A stretch of DNA of 64,000 bases, from the NCBI RefSeq assembly GCF_000003195.3, contig NC_012873.2:5975894-6039893 (forward strand), given 5' to 3'. Shown one piece after another: positions 1 to 12,670 of this stretch. Under the pieces are notes generated by a model. The model was not told the DNA's origin. It saw nothing but the letters and a program-made list of their open reading frames with translations, and did no database searches. Source of the stretch: Sorghum bicolor (Eukaryota; Streptophyta; Magnoliopsida; Poales; Poaceae). The position numbers were made by a program, and so were the translations under genes. How positions within the stretch are numbered: the stretch's first letter is position 1; each line of letters opens with the position of its first letter.

Positions 1-3000
1 ACTCTAAGGCTAGAGGTCGAAGCATGCATGCTCAAGGCCTAGCGTGCGTGACATTTCATAATGATTAAGAGGTCTCAAACTTTCCATAGGTGTACAATTC
101 TACATGTGTACCAACACGAGAGGCAAGATATATTGAACCTCCATACCCGTGCCCTGATATTGACGCTAGTCGATCTACGACCCCACTTCTATCGACGATG
201 TATGCTTCAAGTTCCTCCACGATGTGTACATTGTGTATGTGTCGGTTTTGGGCTTTGTGTTGTCTTTTACACACCTTCTTGGATTGGAAAAAACTCCAGT
301 TGAAACCATACGACTCGTGTGCATACATCCAGTCGACATATATGGATTTATCTTTTAAATAATATAGTTTCACGGAGATATACTTTTGCTTCGTTTTATA
401 AATGTTGTGTAACAATAAAGACTCGTCAAAAGCACCCTTATTTGTGACCAATGGGAATTTCTTTTGGGGCCTTCAATGTTGTAATATATTTAAACATAAT
501 ATTGATTCCTTAAGCATCTCGTGTCCCGGTTAGGAATAAATGGGCATCTCTGATTAGTACATTTTTCTAATATATTTATAAAATGTATAAAATAAAATAA
601 TAATTTATGAAACTACTTTTATATGAAATGACAAACCTTTTAGTGTCATCTTTAAATACTCAAAACTCAATGATGCATATCTATAAACAAGTGGATCAAA
701 CTAGTGTACGGGCTTCTTAGGCAAAGCTTTGAGAACTGATTCTCTCTGCCAAATAGTTTTTCAAAGAGAAATGATTCTCTATTGATTCTGCGAAGTGTTT
801 CTATGAAATAAACTAAGAGGCTGAGAGCTGAAAAAGTAGTATCTCATGATTCTTTGAAGTGATTCTCTATCATGATTTTAAGAGTTTATGCTAAAAAAAC
901 AAAGAGAATTACTTTCAGTTATGGAGTTATTTCTCTTGGAGAATCAGCTTTCATAGAAAATCAGAAACAGATATAGCTTTACCAAATAGACTATAACTCA
1001 AAACGTGTGTTGTGACCTGAATGTTGCTCGGTTATGTTGTTTAGGTTTCTTGTGGCGTCAAATCTGCCCACTTGAATTTAAATCCTCAACTTGACTAGGG
1101 AGTTAGAGACTATACAGTAGAAAAGTACTAAACTGCCACTAAGTACAATTAGTTTTACTTAATTAACAGCTGCGGTAAATAATTCTCACAAGTGGAACCG
1201 ATCAAATTAAATTTGGAAATCACCCCTGGAAGATGTGGTTCCCCTGCTGTGCTGATTACTTAGTGGTATGTTGTCGATCGTGTTGGACAAACTAAATCAA
1301 GATGACAACTTTATACTTTTGCCCGAGATAAGAGTGGTAGGTAATCCGATCCAAGCAAGACACGTACTAGTACTATAAGTTAATAATGCTCGAATTTTAT
1401 CTCGTACGCAAAGTCTTTGTGGTTAAGGGTAAAAAATCAAGTGCTAGAAGACTAACAACACCAACTAAACTTGGAAGGAAGCAATTGGCCGGCTGCACTT
1501 TTTGGGGGCACATGTGGTTAAAGAAGCCATGACAGGTCAGATGCTACGAGTAGGAGCTAATTATTCACCTTGCCAAAAGAGAGGCACACAGAGCGTTGAT
1601 AAATCTACGCGAAAGACGTACGTGATAGAAAAGGCGATGAAAGAATAGATCCCACCTAAACGCACAAAAGTGCATGTTCTCTGAAGATTCTGCCCGGGCC
1701 GAATCGGGAGATTTTTCTATGCCGATTGCAAAAGCGAAAGATTGGAACCACATGCCGCCTTCCTACTGTTGTCGGAACAGCAATAGACTGTTCTTCTGTT
1801 GTAGGTAGACTGGGGATCCATGTTATGCTATTTGCAGAAGAGTACCTACATATAACAAGTGAAACAATTATTCATGTTGATATATATAATTAATATCCCC
1901 TATTTTCTTGAAGGGGCATATATAGACTACCCTAAATCGGTGAACATATACAATGACGCACATGCATGCATGTTCTAGATTAGGCGGCTATGTTTCGACC
2001 AAATTATGCTTAAAGTTTTAGATTCGAAAACTACAATGTTGCAAATTAAAATATTTTATGGAAAAACATAATTAAGGTGTTTGGATGTAACAAGCCTTAT
2101 ATATAGTTTTGAATACAGTAGCGTATTATTGCAGCTATAGTAAATTTTAGAGTTTAAAAGTCCACTATAAACTTGTTTTTTCAAATTGTAATTGTTCACC
2201 AATAATCTCTCCACAAACATATATGTCATCGGGTAATATAATATAGTTAATTTATAAATACATATTGCAGCACTATATTTAGTTAGAAGAATACTAGGCA
2301 CTAAAGACCTGCACTGAACCGAGATCGGTCTTGTCTCAGTCATAAGAAAATATGATCGCCATTAACCAGTTATTTTAGCCATGTCCTAGATTTTCAGCCA
2401 CCTGAATCTTGGATGCATTTCAAGCAACAGTGCTCCCACGTGCCTATGCTTGACCAGGCAATGGAGACGGTGGAAGGGCGGCCTCAGAGTTTTGGCGGCA
2501 GTGGCGGTTGGGCTAGGTCAGGGCGGGGGGCGACAATAACAATGGTGGTGGAAGGAGGGAGAGGGAAAGAAGGTGGGCAGGGGTGGCGGCGGGGTCGCGC
2601 TGGCAGAGTCAGGGCAACCGGAGGAATATGATGTGGTCAACTGGAATCAGATCTTAATCCAACGGCTGACATTGATCCCCAGAAAAAATTAGAAAAAAAA
2701 ACAGGGATAGCAGATCCCTGTATATTTTACCTTTTAATTTCGACAATTCATGTGAACGACTACCTTATGTGGCTTGGGAGAACAAATTGAAGGATCTGTA
2801 TCAAGTATCGATGATTCCAAGCAACAAGAAAAAAAAACTAAAGTAGCCATGAAATGGAGAGACGGCTCAACAAGACTTGATGTAACACGACACCTGCGCC
2901 TGCGTGCAGTAAGCTTTGGCCCGCGATTTAATTTAATTGAACAAAAAGATGCATTGCATTTTGTAAGAAAGCAAATAAATAACTAACTTGGGAGTTTTTG

Positions 3001-3594
3001 AGCGCCTTCATTCAGCAATTTAAGTGACCCATAAATGATGATTTTTTTTAGAAACTTGAGAGACCGTCGGGCGGCGGCCTCTACAGAAATTTATTTAGAA
3101 TGATGATATATTTTTTGACAAAGAAAATAAATCTGGCTTCATCTCTTATAACCAAGAGAATCAACCATTTATTACAGTATATAAATAGTAACAGGAAAAA
3201 TCAACGCAAAACTCATCAGTTCTAGCATTATTTTTGGCCATCCCAAAGAAATTGCGGCAGACGCCTCGAGCAATCGACAAGTCTGGATGATGCACTTCTT
3301 GTTGGCTTTACCATGTTGCAATTGCGTCTGTTGCAATTGTCAGCTTTGTTCAGCATTTGTCAAAAGCAGTAACATTCCAACAAATTGATGCACCTTCTAT
3401 CAACAAACAAAGCTTTATTTGAACTCCCCTATTTTTGTAGCACATATTGAAAGGGCGTGAACCCTAAAGCCAAGTACACATGACGCTACATGAATTTAGA
3501 ATAAATGCTGTTTTATCAGTTTAAACGAACAAGCAATATATGTATATGACAGAATGGTTGATGGATACTGTACAAAAAGACCTCCAATATAATT
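1..3594. other. AT-rich intergenic DNA, no gene recognised
   Basis: I see no open reading frame here with recognisable domains or plant codon bias. A GC-richer patch at about 2450-2630 can be read as a Gly/Arg-rich peptide, but it is low complexity and has no splice context. The stretch at about 712-998 starts and ends with related sequence (GGCAAAGCTTT near 720 and AGCTTTACCAAATAG near 977) and holds several partly complementary GAGAA/TTCTC blocks, so it may be a decayed foldback MITE. Its target duplication is not clear. Confidence 0.5.
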
Positions 3595-3851
3595 CCTCCG
3601 TATAGGATTTAGAAGTCATTTAGGACAATGACACGGTCTCCAAAATATAACTTTAACCTTTTATTTTTATAAAGTTATTTAAGAAAAAAATGATATATGT
3701 ATATTTTTATAAAAGTATTTTTCAAGACAAATCTATTTATATAATTTTCACATTTGTAAACTCAATAATTTAAAAGTTATTGATAATTTATATTTCTAAT
3801 GTTTGACCTAAACCTTGTCTAAAACGACTTTTAAATCCTATATGAAGGGAG
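3595..3851. mobile_element. Stowaway-like MITE
   Basis: The two ends are imperfect inverted repeats. The left end reads CCTCCGTATAGGATTTAGAA, and the right end GACTTTTAAATCCTATATGA followed by AGGGAG is its approximate complement. The interior is about 80 percent A+T with no coding capacity. A CTCC(C/G)TCCGT end followed by TA at the right junction (3852-3853) is the hallmark of grass Stowaway (Tc1/mariner-derived) elements. The left TA is degraded, so the exact left base is uncertain. Confidence 0.65.
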
Positions 3852-4327
3852 TAGTTCGTCTATGATGATCATCATCGCCTTTGGCTAGACGACGGGCAAA
3901 AGCGCCAAACATGAACAGATAAATAACTGACTTTTTCGTATCTTTTGCTTCCCCCTCTACTTTGATCATATCTGTCTCTCTATCTATGTGTAAATCAAGA
4001 CCTTTGAAGTGGCAAAAGCAAAAGGGTCGGCTCGTTGTTCCCCTCGGACCATACCCAATTTACTTTGCAATCTAGCAACGCTCTTGGCCGTTCGTTCTTC
4101 AGACACTTGGCTTTGCAGCATGCTGCAAAAGGGCAATGGATATATATGTACCAAAGCTACTGGTAGCTAGCTTACTTAGCTGCTAGGGAGTCATTCACTT
4201 TCCCTCTCTATAGGTGACTGCACATATCGTTTTGATTTCATTTATTTGTCTGATCTGTAATTAAACATGCAATGATTATACATTATTAATGGCATGTTAA
4301 TGCCCCTATACTTGTCATCTGCTCACT

Positions 4328-4558
4328 TTATCCCAAAAAAGTGCAATTTTCCCCCCACTTCTTGAGAAGCCAAACAATTTTAAGTTTGACCAAGTCTATA
4401 AAAAGAGCAATAACATTTATAAATATAATTATATTAATTAGAAAATATAAATCTATATTGACGACATAAAAATTGATATTAATTTCTATAGTTTTAGTCA
4501 AACTTATTAAGAAAATTTGACTTAGTTCAAATATTGAATTGCACTCTTTGGTGTGGGG
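4328..4558. mobile_element. Degenerate Stowaway-like foldback element
   Basis: The left part (TCCCAAAAAAGTGCAATTTT at 4331) is approximately the complement of the right part (TTGAATTGCACTCTTTGGTG at 4534), enclosing A+T-rich sequence that contains the usual Stowaway internal words TTTGACCAAGT and ATTTGACTTAG. The target duplication is not preserved. I read it as an old Stowaway copy. No gene is visible between it and the solo LTR that begins at 4735. Confidence 0.45.
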
Positions 4559-4734
4559 TGGGGAGGGGGTTAACACTGGTTTTATGGCCCTACTATTAGT
4601 TTGGTATAGCTCCTATCCACTACATTGTTATCATAACTTTGTGTCTTACTCCACTGACAGAAACTATATTGTTCCCATCATGATTATTATGTTGTTTGCA
4701 CTATATACAGACACACGGAGACTATTAGGAAGAT

Positions 4735-7400
4735 TGTAACACCCTAAATTTTGCTCATTTGGAAATAGATGAAAAATAATTTAATTTGCTATTTTGTGCT
4801 CATAAAATATAGGGAAAAAAATAATATTTTTTTGGGAAAATAAAATTTAATATAAGTTTAGAAAAATAATTTTTGTTGCCTTCATGCTGGAGCATTTCTT
4901 TTGTGATGATTGGTTGGAAAACAAAATGTTTTATTTATTTTCTTTTTCCTGCTCAAAATTTCATTTGGAAAATTTGGTATAAAAAATAAATGGAAGTTGG
5001 AATTCCCCCCTCCCTTTCGGCCTTTGGCCCAGAAACCTCCACCCGCGCCCCTTGCTTCTTCTTGGGCAAGGCCCAGCCGGCCTCCTCCTCCTTCCCCTCT
5101 CTCTCACCCGCTGACAGGCCGGGCCTGCCTGTCAGCTTCACCTTCTCCAACCTGCCGCCCCGCTCTCCCCTCTCTCTCTCCCTGGAACCACCCAAGCCGA
5201 CGCCCGCTCCCCCACGATCCCCTCTCCCCCCGCGCTTCGGACGTTTTGAAGAGCCCCCGCGTGCGAGCCGCCTCTCTTCTCCCCATTTCCCATCTCTCCT
5301 CGGCTCTGCTCTCGCCCCTGAGCGCGCAAGAGCTCGCCGAAATCCTCAGTGAACCGCCGCGCGTCGTCCCTTCGATTGAGCCGTTTTCGCCGATCCTTGT
5401 CACGTTGGTGAGCTTCCCCTCCCCTCCCGCTCTCTCCCCGTCCTTTTTCCGAGAAAAACGAGGTCCCCTAGCATCCCAGCCGCGCTCGCCGGAGAAGTTC
5501 TCCGCCGTCGGCCATGGCGCGGCCGCTCGGGCGCTTCCCCGGTCGCTCCGAGGCCGGGAACGTGTTCCCCTCGCCCTCCTCTCCCTCCCTGTGCAAACCG
5601 ATTTGAAAACCGAGCCTCGTAGCAGCCGCATGAGAAGCGCCGACGAGCTTCTCGCCGCCGACAATGGCCGCCGCCACCCCCTCCTTCAACTCCGGCCGCT
5701 GGCGCCCTCTCTCTCCCGTTCCATCTATTCTTGGCCATCGGTTTCGAATCCAACGGTTGAGGATGTCCCGTACCCCTTCGTGGGCCATTTTGCTAAAGAG
5801 TCCCCCAAAGATATTGATTTTGCCCCGCAGCCCTCTCGGCCAGAGAGAAAATCAAGAAATTTCTGTATTTATTTAAATTCGTTTAAATCAGGCTTTATTT
5901 ACAGAATTGCCACTGTATTGTTTTGGCCATAAAATATTCGTTTTAACTCCGATTTGACCCGTTCAAATTGCGTTAGATTAGTAATCACAAGATCTACGTG
6001 TTAGTAATCTTGGTTCATCAGTTTGAAACATTTTAATTTAGTGACCCTATTTAATTAATTACTTTTCTAAAGAAAATGTTAGAAAATTCATATCTTCTCC
6101 GTTTTAGCTCCGATTCGATCCGTTCAAGTTGCGTTAGTTTTATAATTTCATAAGCTTCGCGTTGGTACCTTTGTTATCTAGGTTCACCACTGTTAGGTTT
6201 CCTAGATAAATACAAGTCCGTAGATAGCCTTTGTAGTCCCGTTTAATGCGTAGATTTCGCGTCGTAACTCCGTTTTGCGTGAATTTTGCGTTGACGTGAT
6301 CGTAGCAGCGTGTAGATAATTTTGGAAAACTTTTATTTACATTTATTTACTGCTGGTATACTGTTCTAATTGTAATCTTGTTTGCTTCGTGTATGTCTGT
6401 CTCCGATTGTTTGTGTGTTGATGATCGATGATCGAGAGTAGACGGTGAGCTTTACTTCAGTGATCAAGATCAAAGTCTTGGAAGCAAGTAAGATCAGCAG
6501 GACTAGCATGAGCAATTGGATCAAGGCAAGTATAGCATTTGGATTTTAATTCTATGACTATGATCTTGTGACTAGATTAATATAAAGCAACAAATGATAA
6601 TAATGACTTTTTAGCAACTTGAGGATTTATTCGTAAGTGATAACCGGGATGAAAGTGCAACCATGAGGGCTATAATGGCTCTGGCTTTAGTCAAGTATGA
6701 GTAACTTTTCTAGCTTGTTAGAGGTTACCCGTGTGGCGCAAATGGGGGATAGCAGACCGTGGATCCCCTGCGGGGTAGAATCACATGGACTGACTACCGA
6801 AACCAAGCGGCCCTAACTTGTTAGACGAACCTTTGAAAGACTTCATAGTGATCCCTACCGACCTACCTTGGTAGTGGGTTACGAGGCTGATCACCTCAGG
6901 CGAAAGGGTAAATCATGACTCATGGGTAAAGATGTACAACCTCTGCAGAGTGTTAAAAACTGGTATACTAGCCGTGCTCACGGTCACGAGCGGCCTTGGG
7001 AACTCTTACATTAAGGGTGATGAATCTTGTGTTAAGAAACTCATTGATTATTGTTTAATGCTCTATATTATTTATGTCACATTGATCATGAGATTGTGGG
7101 ATCTATGCAATCTAGTTGTTATACTTGCGGAGTTCGTCATGGATTCACTCTTGCTATCTCCCCTACACCTCAGGAGAAGTATTGGGCTTGTGATCAACCA
7201 GTCAGTTGGATCCTGTAGAGTGAGGTTAACACCCGAAGTTTGGAGTTCTATTTCGTGGTTTGCTGTCTAAGGTTGTTTCTGATTTATTATGTACGCTATA
7301 TAATTTTTGCGTTGTCCTTTGATATTACCCCTTATTTGTAGCTATATGGGAGGTTTGTCTTCTAAAACTCACATATGATGCATATCTGATTTTTGTTACA
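4735..7400. mobile_element. Solo LTR of a Gypsy-like retrotransposon
   Basis: The segment begins TGTAACACCC and ends TTTTGTTACA, so its termini are the inverted pair TGTAACA/TGTTACA. It is flanked by a perfect 5-bp direct repeat AAGAT at 4730-4734 and 7401-7405, as left by retrotransposon integrase. There is no second LTR, primer-binding site or polyprotein, so 2,666 bp of a single LTR remains, presumably after LTR-LTR recombination. TGTAACACCC is a frequent LTR start in grass Gypsy families; the exact clade is not determined. A 340-codon Pro/Ser-rich frame at 4910-5932 runs through its GC-rich centre and should not be called a gene. Orientation cannot be assigned without internal sequence. 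Confidence 0.88.
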
Positions 7401-7430
7401 AAGATGAATGAACAAATTAAACAATCATAA

Positions 7431-7590
7431 GGCTCCGTTCGGTACAGCTCTACTTTTTCAACTTCACCTCTCTACATTCCTCTGTCACTCTGTGAGAGCA
7501 TAATAAAAGGCGCTTCATCCATATGAGCTGTTTTGAAAAGAGATGTTACTTTCACGAAAAACAGCTCATAACAGTTGTGACAAACAGGCC
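7431..7590. mobile_element. Small PIF/Tourist-like MITE
   Basis: A 160-bp segment starts GGCTCCGTTCGGTACAGCTC and ends ACAGCTCATAACAG...ACAAACAGGCC, which is roughly its complement. ATAA lies immediately outside both ends (7427-7430 and 7591-7594), compatible with a TAA-type target duplication. There is no coding capacity. It lies only 30 bp from the solo LTR. Confidence 0.5.
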
Positions 7591-7594
7591 ATAA

Positions 7595-8227
7595 ATGTTT
7601 AAATCCACCTAGGTCGTCTAGCACAAACCATTATTAGCCAATGGATTAAGCAAAAATAACATATCTATAACTCTTATAAAGCTAAACCTCACTAGATGAA
7701 TTCTCTCTTCATGCAAGGTGTCCACATCATTCCCCACAAAGTCCATGCCATCCCATATTAATTACAAAAAATGACCATGTCATCTATATCATGTGAAATA
7801 CTTTAAATCTTGAATCTATTAATATACAAGTCATGTACATATATTATTTGTTTCATCACCAATTAATTCCTCTATAATGTAACCACATATTAGTTTTTGT
7901 TTTATTAGCTTAGCAATTTTTTACTAGATCTAATACAATAAAATACATGCAAGTCAAATTTATATGTATACATATATAATAGACTGAATATCATATAGTA
8001 ATGCTATGTATATAATTATTTATTTTTAAGAAAATCCTGCAGAACGCGCGGGGAATTCACCTAGTTACCTACAAAAAGAAAGGACTAACAGTTAGCTGCC
8101 AAGGAATATGTACTGCGAGTACCAAACATTATATATTATAATAAATATTCAAAGTTAAAGGCTTTCAATTTGGAAAATGGCATATATTCAAATTCGATGC
8201 ACAAACTCATGTTCGTGTAGTGTATTA
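7595..8227. other. A+T-rich intergenic stretch
   Basis: Apart from A+T-rich sequence with scattered ATATAT runs, I recognise nothing: no long frame, no repeat boundary and no gene. Confidence 0.5.
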
Positions 8228-8470
8228 GGCCATGTTTATTTCGTGAAAGAAAAAATTTTGCGACACTGTAGTATTTTCGTTTGTTTGTGTTAATTATTGT
8301 CCAACCATGGACTAACTAGGCTCAAAAGATTTGTCTCGTAAATTCCGACCAAACTGTACAATTAGTTTTTATTTTCGTCTATATTTAATACTCTATGCAT
8401 GCGTCTAAAGATTCGATGTGACGGAAAATCTTGAAAAATTTTGGATTTTGGGTGGAAGTAAACAAGGGCC
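8228..8470. mobile_element. GGCC-TTGTTTA family MITE (PIF/Harbinger-like), copy 1
   Basis: The element begins GGCCATGTTTATTTCG and ends GTAAACAAGGGCC, forming terminal inverted repeats. Its interior carries the family signature words: TAGTATTTTCGTTTGT, GGCTCAAAAGATTTGTCTCG and ATTCGATGTGACGG. TTA precedes the left end and TAG follows the right end, so the TTA/TAA target duplication is slightly decayed. At least four more copies or part-copies lie between 27.1 and 29.9 kb. The 3-bp target preference places it with PIF/Harbinger MITEs; that class is inferred. Confidence 0.8.
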
Positions 8471-8697
8471 TAGTGTTTCCCTATTGGGAATATTGTCACA
8501 GACTTCCCTGTACTGTAGCATGTTGTCATCATTATGTGTGTGTGGTTTCATATATATACTGTTAGTGTTTGGTCTTTAATTTTATGCGTATTCTTTGCTT
8601 TACAATAATAATAGATAGATATATGCTCCAATCAACCTGATATATATATGATCGATTCCTTTCGCACTATATTTTCTTTAGGTTACAACAATTGCTA

Positions 8698-8905
8698 CTC
8701 CCTTTAGAACGAATACAATGAATTTTCAGTTGCCATATAAGTTTGATCAAGTTTGTAAAAATGAATAGATAATAAAATTTAGGATAACAAATTTCAGTAA
8801 TGTCTTGATTACTTCTTTGATGCGATAAATGTTACTACTCTTATCTTTAAAGATTATCAAACTTATTAGGATGACTTGACTTAGGACAAAATCCATTATT
8901 ATATT
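8698..8905. mobile_element. Degenerate Stowaway-like MITE
   Basis: It starts CTCCCTTTAGAACGAATACA and contains the usual internal words AAGTTTGATCAAGTTTG and TGACTTGACTTAGGACAAA. The right terminus is eroded, so the end coordinate is approximate. Confidence 0.45.
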
Positions 8906-10283
8906 ATATTATATTTTAATTAGGAATCCAACAATTAGTTCATGGCATTGGCACATGATTCATAAAAGATGAGATTATTCTCATACATAAGGCATAGAAT
9001 CCGTTGTTGATGTCAATGAAAAAGACCACAGATAGAATTATGATAGTGTGAGGGATTGATTAGAATACACCCTTTTCGCTGAAAATGAATGCCAAAAACC
9101 TTTAGAGACTACAAGGTCGTGTGCATTATATTTGTTCGATTGCATCCGTTTGTGACAGAATATATATATGCAATGCTTGTTCAAGCTAGATTACAAAAGG
9201 ACTTTAGCATCTGATTGTGCTAGGAAACTAATCGAATAATAGGACAATGCATCACCAACTCACAAATTAGCTGCCTCTCTGTCGCGGATCTCCTTTTCGT
9301 TTGTTGTTCCAAGAAGATCGCGCGAGTTTAATTAGTTTGAACATGTCTACAATGCAGAAATGGGTTCTTGATTTTCACAATCTCCTATATACATATACAA
9401 TTTGACAACATTATTTTAAAATGCTACTTATGTTGTAACTAAGCATGCATGATTCACAAATCAGTCAAACTAGCTGTTTTCTAAACGAAGTTCTATATTG
9501 CTTCATGTGTAGTGCCGACATCTGTATGGTGCATGTTGTTTATTATTTGATCATCAGATGCACACAGCTGGCTAATCAAACAGATCGACTGAATAACCCT
9601 TTTCGATCACATGAACAGTGTATATATACATATCCGTGACACGCCATGCGATGCGTATCCTCGTGATTAGAGGACGAGCAATCATACATTAGCCAACTTA
9701 TTAATTCCAGAAGCAGAGACAATGCAATCTGTTAATTAACTACACCCGCTGAGTAAAGCCAGTTCGTAGAACATGGATTTGTTGCACCGGTTACAGGGGT
9801 AGCAGTAGCACACATGTGTAACCAATCCAACGGGACCATGAAGATTACCGTGCACGTTAGAAGATCGAATATACAGTACTTCCTTCAAGCATGAATAAAT
9901 TTAATTTCTAGAGCTATTTTTAAGTTATTTTTTAAAGTTCAATGTTAAAATTTGGTTCCACCTGTCCAAAAAATTAGGTATTACCTGTCGAATGGGAACA
10001 GTCATGAACGAGACTCTTTCTGAAACAACTAGGCTTTTTTTTGCCTGGCACGTATCAGACCTGGCCAGCAAAATACTCAGGTCTAGTTAACCCCTAATTT
10101 ATAGAAAGAAGTGCCAAAATTTATAATATTAAATTGGCAAAGGCTTTATGCTGGACGTGTATTCGTTTGATGCAGTGTATCACGCACCCAGCCATCCATG
10201 CCCCCACCTTCACCACTTTCTCCTCTCACACACTTTATCCTTTCATGTGGACCATTTTTTCTTCCTTTCGCTCACCCTTCATT

Positions 10284-10286
<3 letters not shown>

Positions 10287-10323
<37 letters not shown>
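10287..10323. repeat. (CT)n microsatellite
   Basis: An almost uninterrupted CT run. A second run of similar length lies 170 bp downstream (10492-10531). Confidence 0.95.
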
Positions 10324-10326
<3 letters not shown>

Positions 10327-10489
10327 TCCCCAACTCCGACAGCGTTCACTTGTGATGCAGCAACGACAGTGGCATGGCACGGAGGGGTGTAGGATCCATT
10401 GTGTTGCCATCTTCCCTCTTGCAGTTAATGGCAATCCACCACCACCGCCCTCAACCCTACCAGGGATGGCAAAATGTGGCGCGCCGTCT

Positions 10490-10491
<2 letters not shown>

Positions 10492-10531
<40 letters not shown>
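10492..10531. repeat. (CT)n microsatellite
   Basis: An almost uninterrupted CT run, followed by a TTCTT/TCATC-rich pyrimidine tail up to about 10566. Confidence 0.95.
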
Positions 10532-10534
<3 letters not shown>

Positions 10535-11554
10535 TATTCATCTTCATCTTCTTCTTTCTTTTTTTCCAGATTAATACCAGAATATAACATGACAAACTCA
10601 TAAACTAGCATGTAGAGCCCTAACGTTAGATTGGACCACATTAATAGCAACATAACAAAGATATTTATGATCAACACAGTAGGCAAACGATTGTAATAGA
10701 TTTAATAACATGGCATGTATCTTTCATTTGCAGTGGAAGACGACATTGCTGGTGATGAAGATGTGAAGGGGATCACTGCTGGTGATGCGAAATCATTGAT
10801 GAGCGGTGGAGGAAGAGCTTGGAGCAGCTGACGATGAATACGTCGGGACATATCCGCCTATCTTGGATGGAAGATGACCTGTCGTAAATGTTGGGAGCAG
10901 TCACGCAAAGAGCACTTCCTAAAAACCTTAATCATCCCCTCCCAATGCAGGGTCGCATGAACGAGGGTTCCATCCTAATCGCCAGTGCACGCAAGCGATT
11001 GGAATTGAGAGACTACGGCGGCAGTGCAATAGTGAGAAGAAGCAAAACCCCTAGCTCAATTGAATGTGTTTTGGCATGGCAGGTTTGCTGTTTATATGTC
11101 ATGTCCAAGCTGATCTCATGTCATGATCACGATTTAAACCATTTAGGACTCGTATTTGCAAAACTTGAAAGCCAAGAAACCAAACTGAAGACTGCGAAAA
11201 GAGGTCATGCTCCCGCATTCCACTGGACCATTCACATAGGTGGCGCGCGCCCTCCACCCGGACCGGTGAGGCGAGCGAGTGCGCGTGTGGGATTTCTTTC
11301 TCCTCCTCACACTAGACTTAGAGGATGTAGAGAAGACTTCCATATTTAAACGAAGTTACCTCCACTTTCCCAAGTAAGGTGGGACCAAAAGTTCTCATAA
11401 TGTGTTCATTTGTTGTAAATATTTGCATTTTTTCTTAAATGTGGTAAGATATAAAAGAAGTATAACTTAAGACAATTTTAGAAACTAGTTTACTCAGACA
11501 CTGAGGTAGTACTTTTTTCAAAGAATAACAGCAAGTCTCAGCAAATATGCTTAA

Positions 11555-12667
11555 CACTACAGGATTCTGAGACTTTGTCGAGTACTCGGGCACTCGGCAA
11601 AGGCTTTGCCGAGCACGACAAAGGGATTCTTTGCCGAGTGCCATGTGTCAGACACTCGGCAAAGCCTTTGCTGAGTGCCACATCAGTACTTGGCAAAGAC
11701 AAAAATAAAAAAAAAACCCAAAATAGGGAAAAAATTGTTTTTAGGGGGAGGGCTGCCATCAGCTATAGCACCTCCCCACTTTTTTGTCAACGTTTTTCCA
11801 ACAAAATTTTTAACTTTGCCGCAGCCAAGATTCAAACCTAGAACATCTCTCACGAGCACCTTAGTCCTTATCCACTGCACTACACCATCACTTGTGTCTA
11901 TATTCCGTTTTGTTTCCTCATATATTATACCAAATCACATGTAAATTGATTATTTGAGCCTCTAAACGATTTTAAATCAAAAAGTTGTTAACTACAAAGT
12001 TTCATAAATTTTTGAGATCTATAATTTTCATTTAGGAAGTTTCTCCATCTGAGGTCGTTTATAAAATTTGAATTTCAAATTTGAGAAATTTAAACGTAGT
12101 TTTTGCATGATAAGATGATTTCAAATCAAAAAGTTATCAATTATAAAGTTTCATAACTTTTCAAGACCTACAAAGTTTATTTAGGCAGTTTTTTCATCTG
12201 AGGTAATTACAGAAAATCAAATTTAAAAATTTTCAAATAAAGACGCAGTTTGGAATGACAAGATAAACTCAAATCAAAAAGTTGTTAACTATAAAATTTC
12301 ATAACTTGACAAGATCTTCAAAGTTTATTTTTGTTGTTTGGTCATTTGCTCATCTGACACGGTAATTCTAATATTTTTTCATAAATCTTATATATCTCTG
12401 TAAAATTTATGAACAAATTTATTTTCATTTTGACAAATGAAGAAATGGCCAAAATAAATAATATAGATCTTGAGAAGTTATACAACTTTGTAGTTCAAAA
12501 CTTTTTAATTTGAATTTGTTTAGGGTTTCAAAAAAAGCACTCGGCAAAGAAAGTTTTTGACGAGTGTCTGACGCGGCACTCGGCAAAGGCCAGTCTTTGC
12601 CGAGTGCCTATCCCCTGGCACTCGACAAAGGGTCGGGTGCTCGGCAAAGCGCGAGTTTCATGTAGTG
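11555..12667. mobile_element. Complete non-autonomous CACTA (En/Spm) element
   Basis: The element begins CACTACAGGATTCTGAG and ends GCGAGTTTCATGTAGTG, with the diagnostic CACTA termini. A perfect 3-bp target duplication TAA lies at 11552-11554 and 12668-12670. Both subterminal zones carry repeated GCACTCGGCAAAG / CTTTGCCGAGTGC motifs in both orientations, the expected transposase-binding array. The 1,113-bp interior has no transposase. It holds three tandem copies of an A+T-rich unit of about 148 bp (anchor word AAATCAAAAAGTT at 11974, 12123 and 12271) and a part-copy in reverse at about 12470-12520. It is therefore a deletion or MITE-like derivative mobilised in trans. Confidence 0.92.
11969..12415. 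repeat. About 148-bp tandem repeat inside the CACTA element
   Basis: The word AAATCAAAAAGTT(G/A)T followed by AAA(G/A)TTTCATAA recurs at 11974, 12123 and 12271, spacing 149 and 148 bp. The third copy has diverged toward its end. An inverted part-copy (CTACAAAGTTG read on the minus strand) lies at 12470-12520. Confidence 0.8.
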
Positions 12668-12670
12668 TAA

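Larger units (their letters stand above)
8906..11554. other. Intergenic stretch with CT microsatellites, no gene recognised
   Basis: The stretch is mostly A+T-rich. Two (CT)n microsatellites sit at 10287-10323 and 10492-10531, and the Ser/Leu-rich frames there are artefacts of these repeats. The region 10730-11350 is more mixed in composition and has a 153-codon frame, but its translation shows no domain and no intron signals that would join it to neighbours. I call no gene. Confidence 0.5.

Noticed and set aside
4910..5932. 340-codon frame rich in Pro/Ser
   Set aside because: It lies wholly inside a solo LTR with exact ends and target duplication, shows no domain, and has competing open frames on the opposite strand.
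10148..10603. Ser/Leu-rich frames over the CT runs
   Set aside because: They are translations of microsatellites.
11575..11944. Frames inside the CACTA element
   Set aside because: Too short, no transposase motifs, and they run over subterminal repeats.
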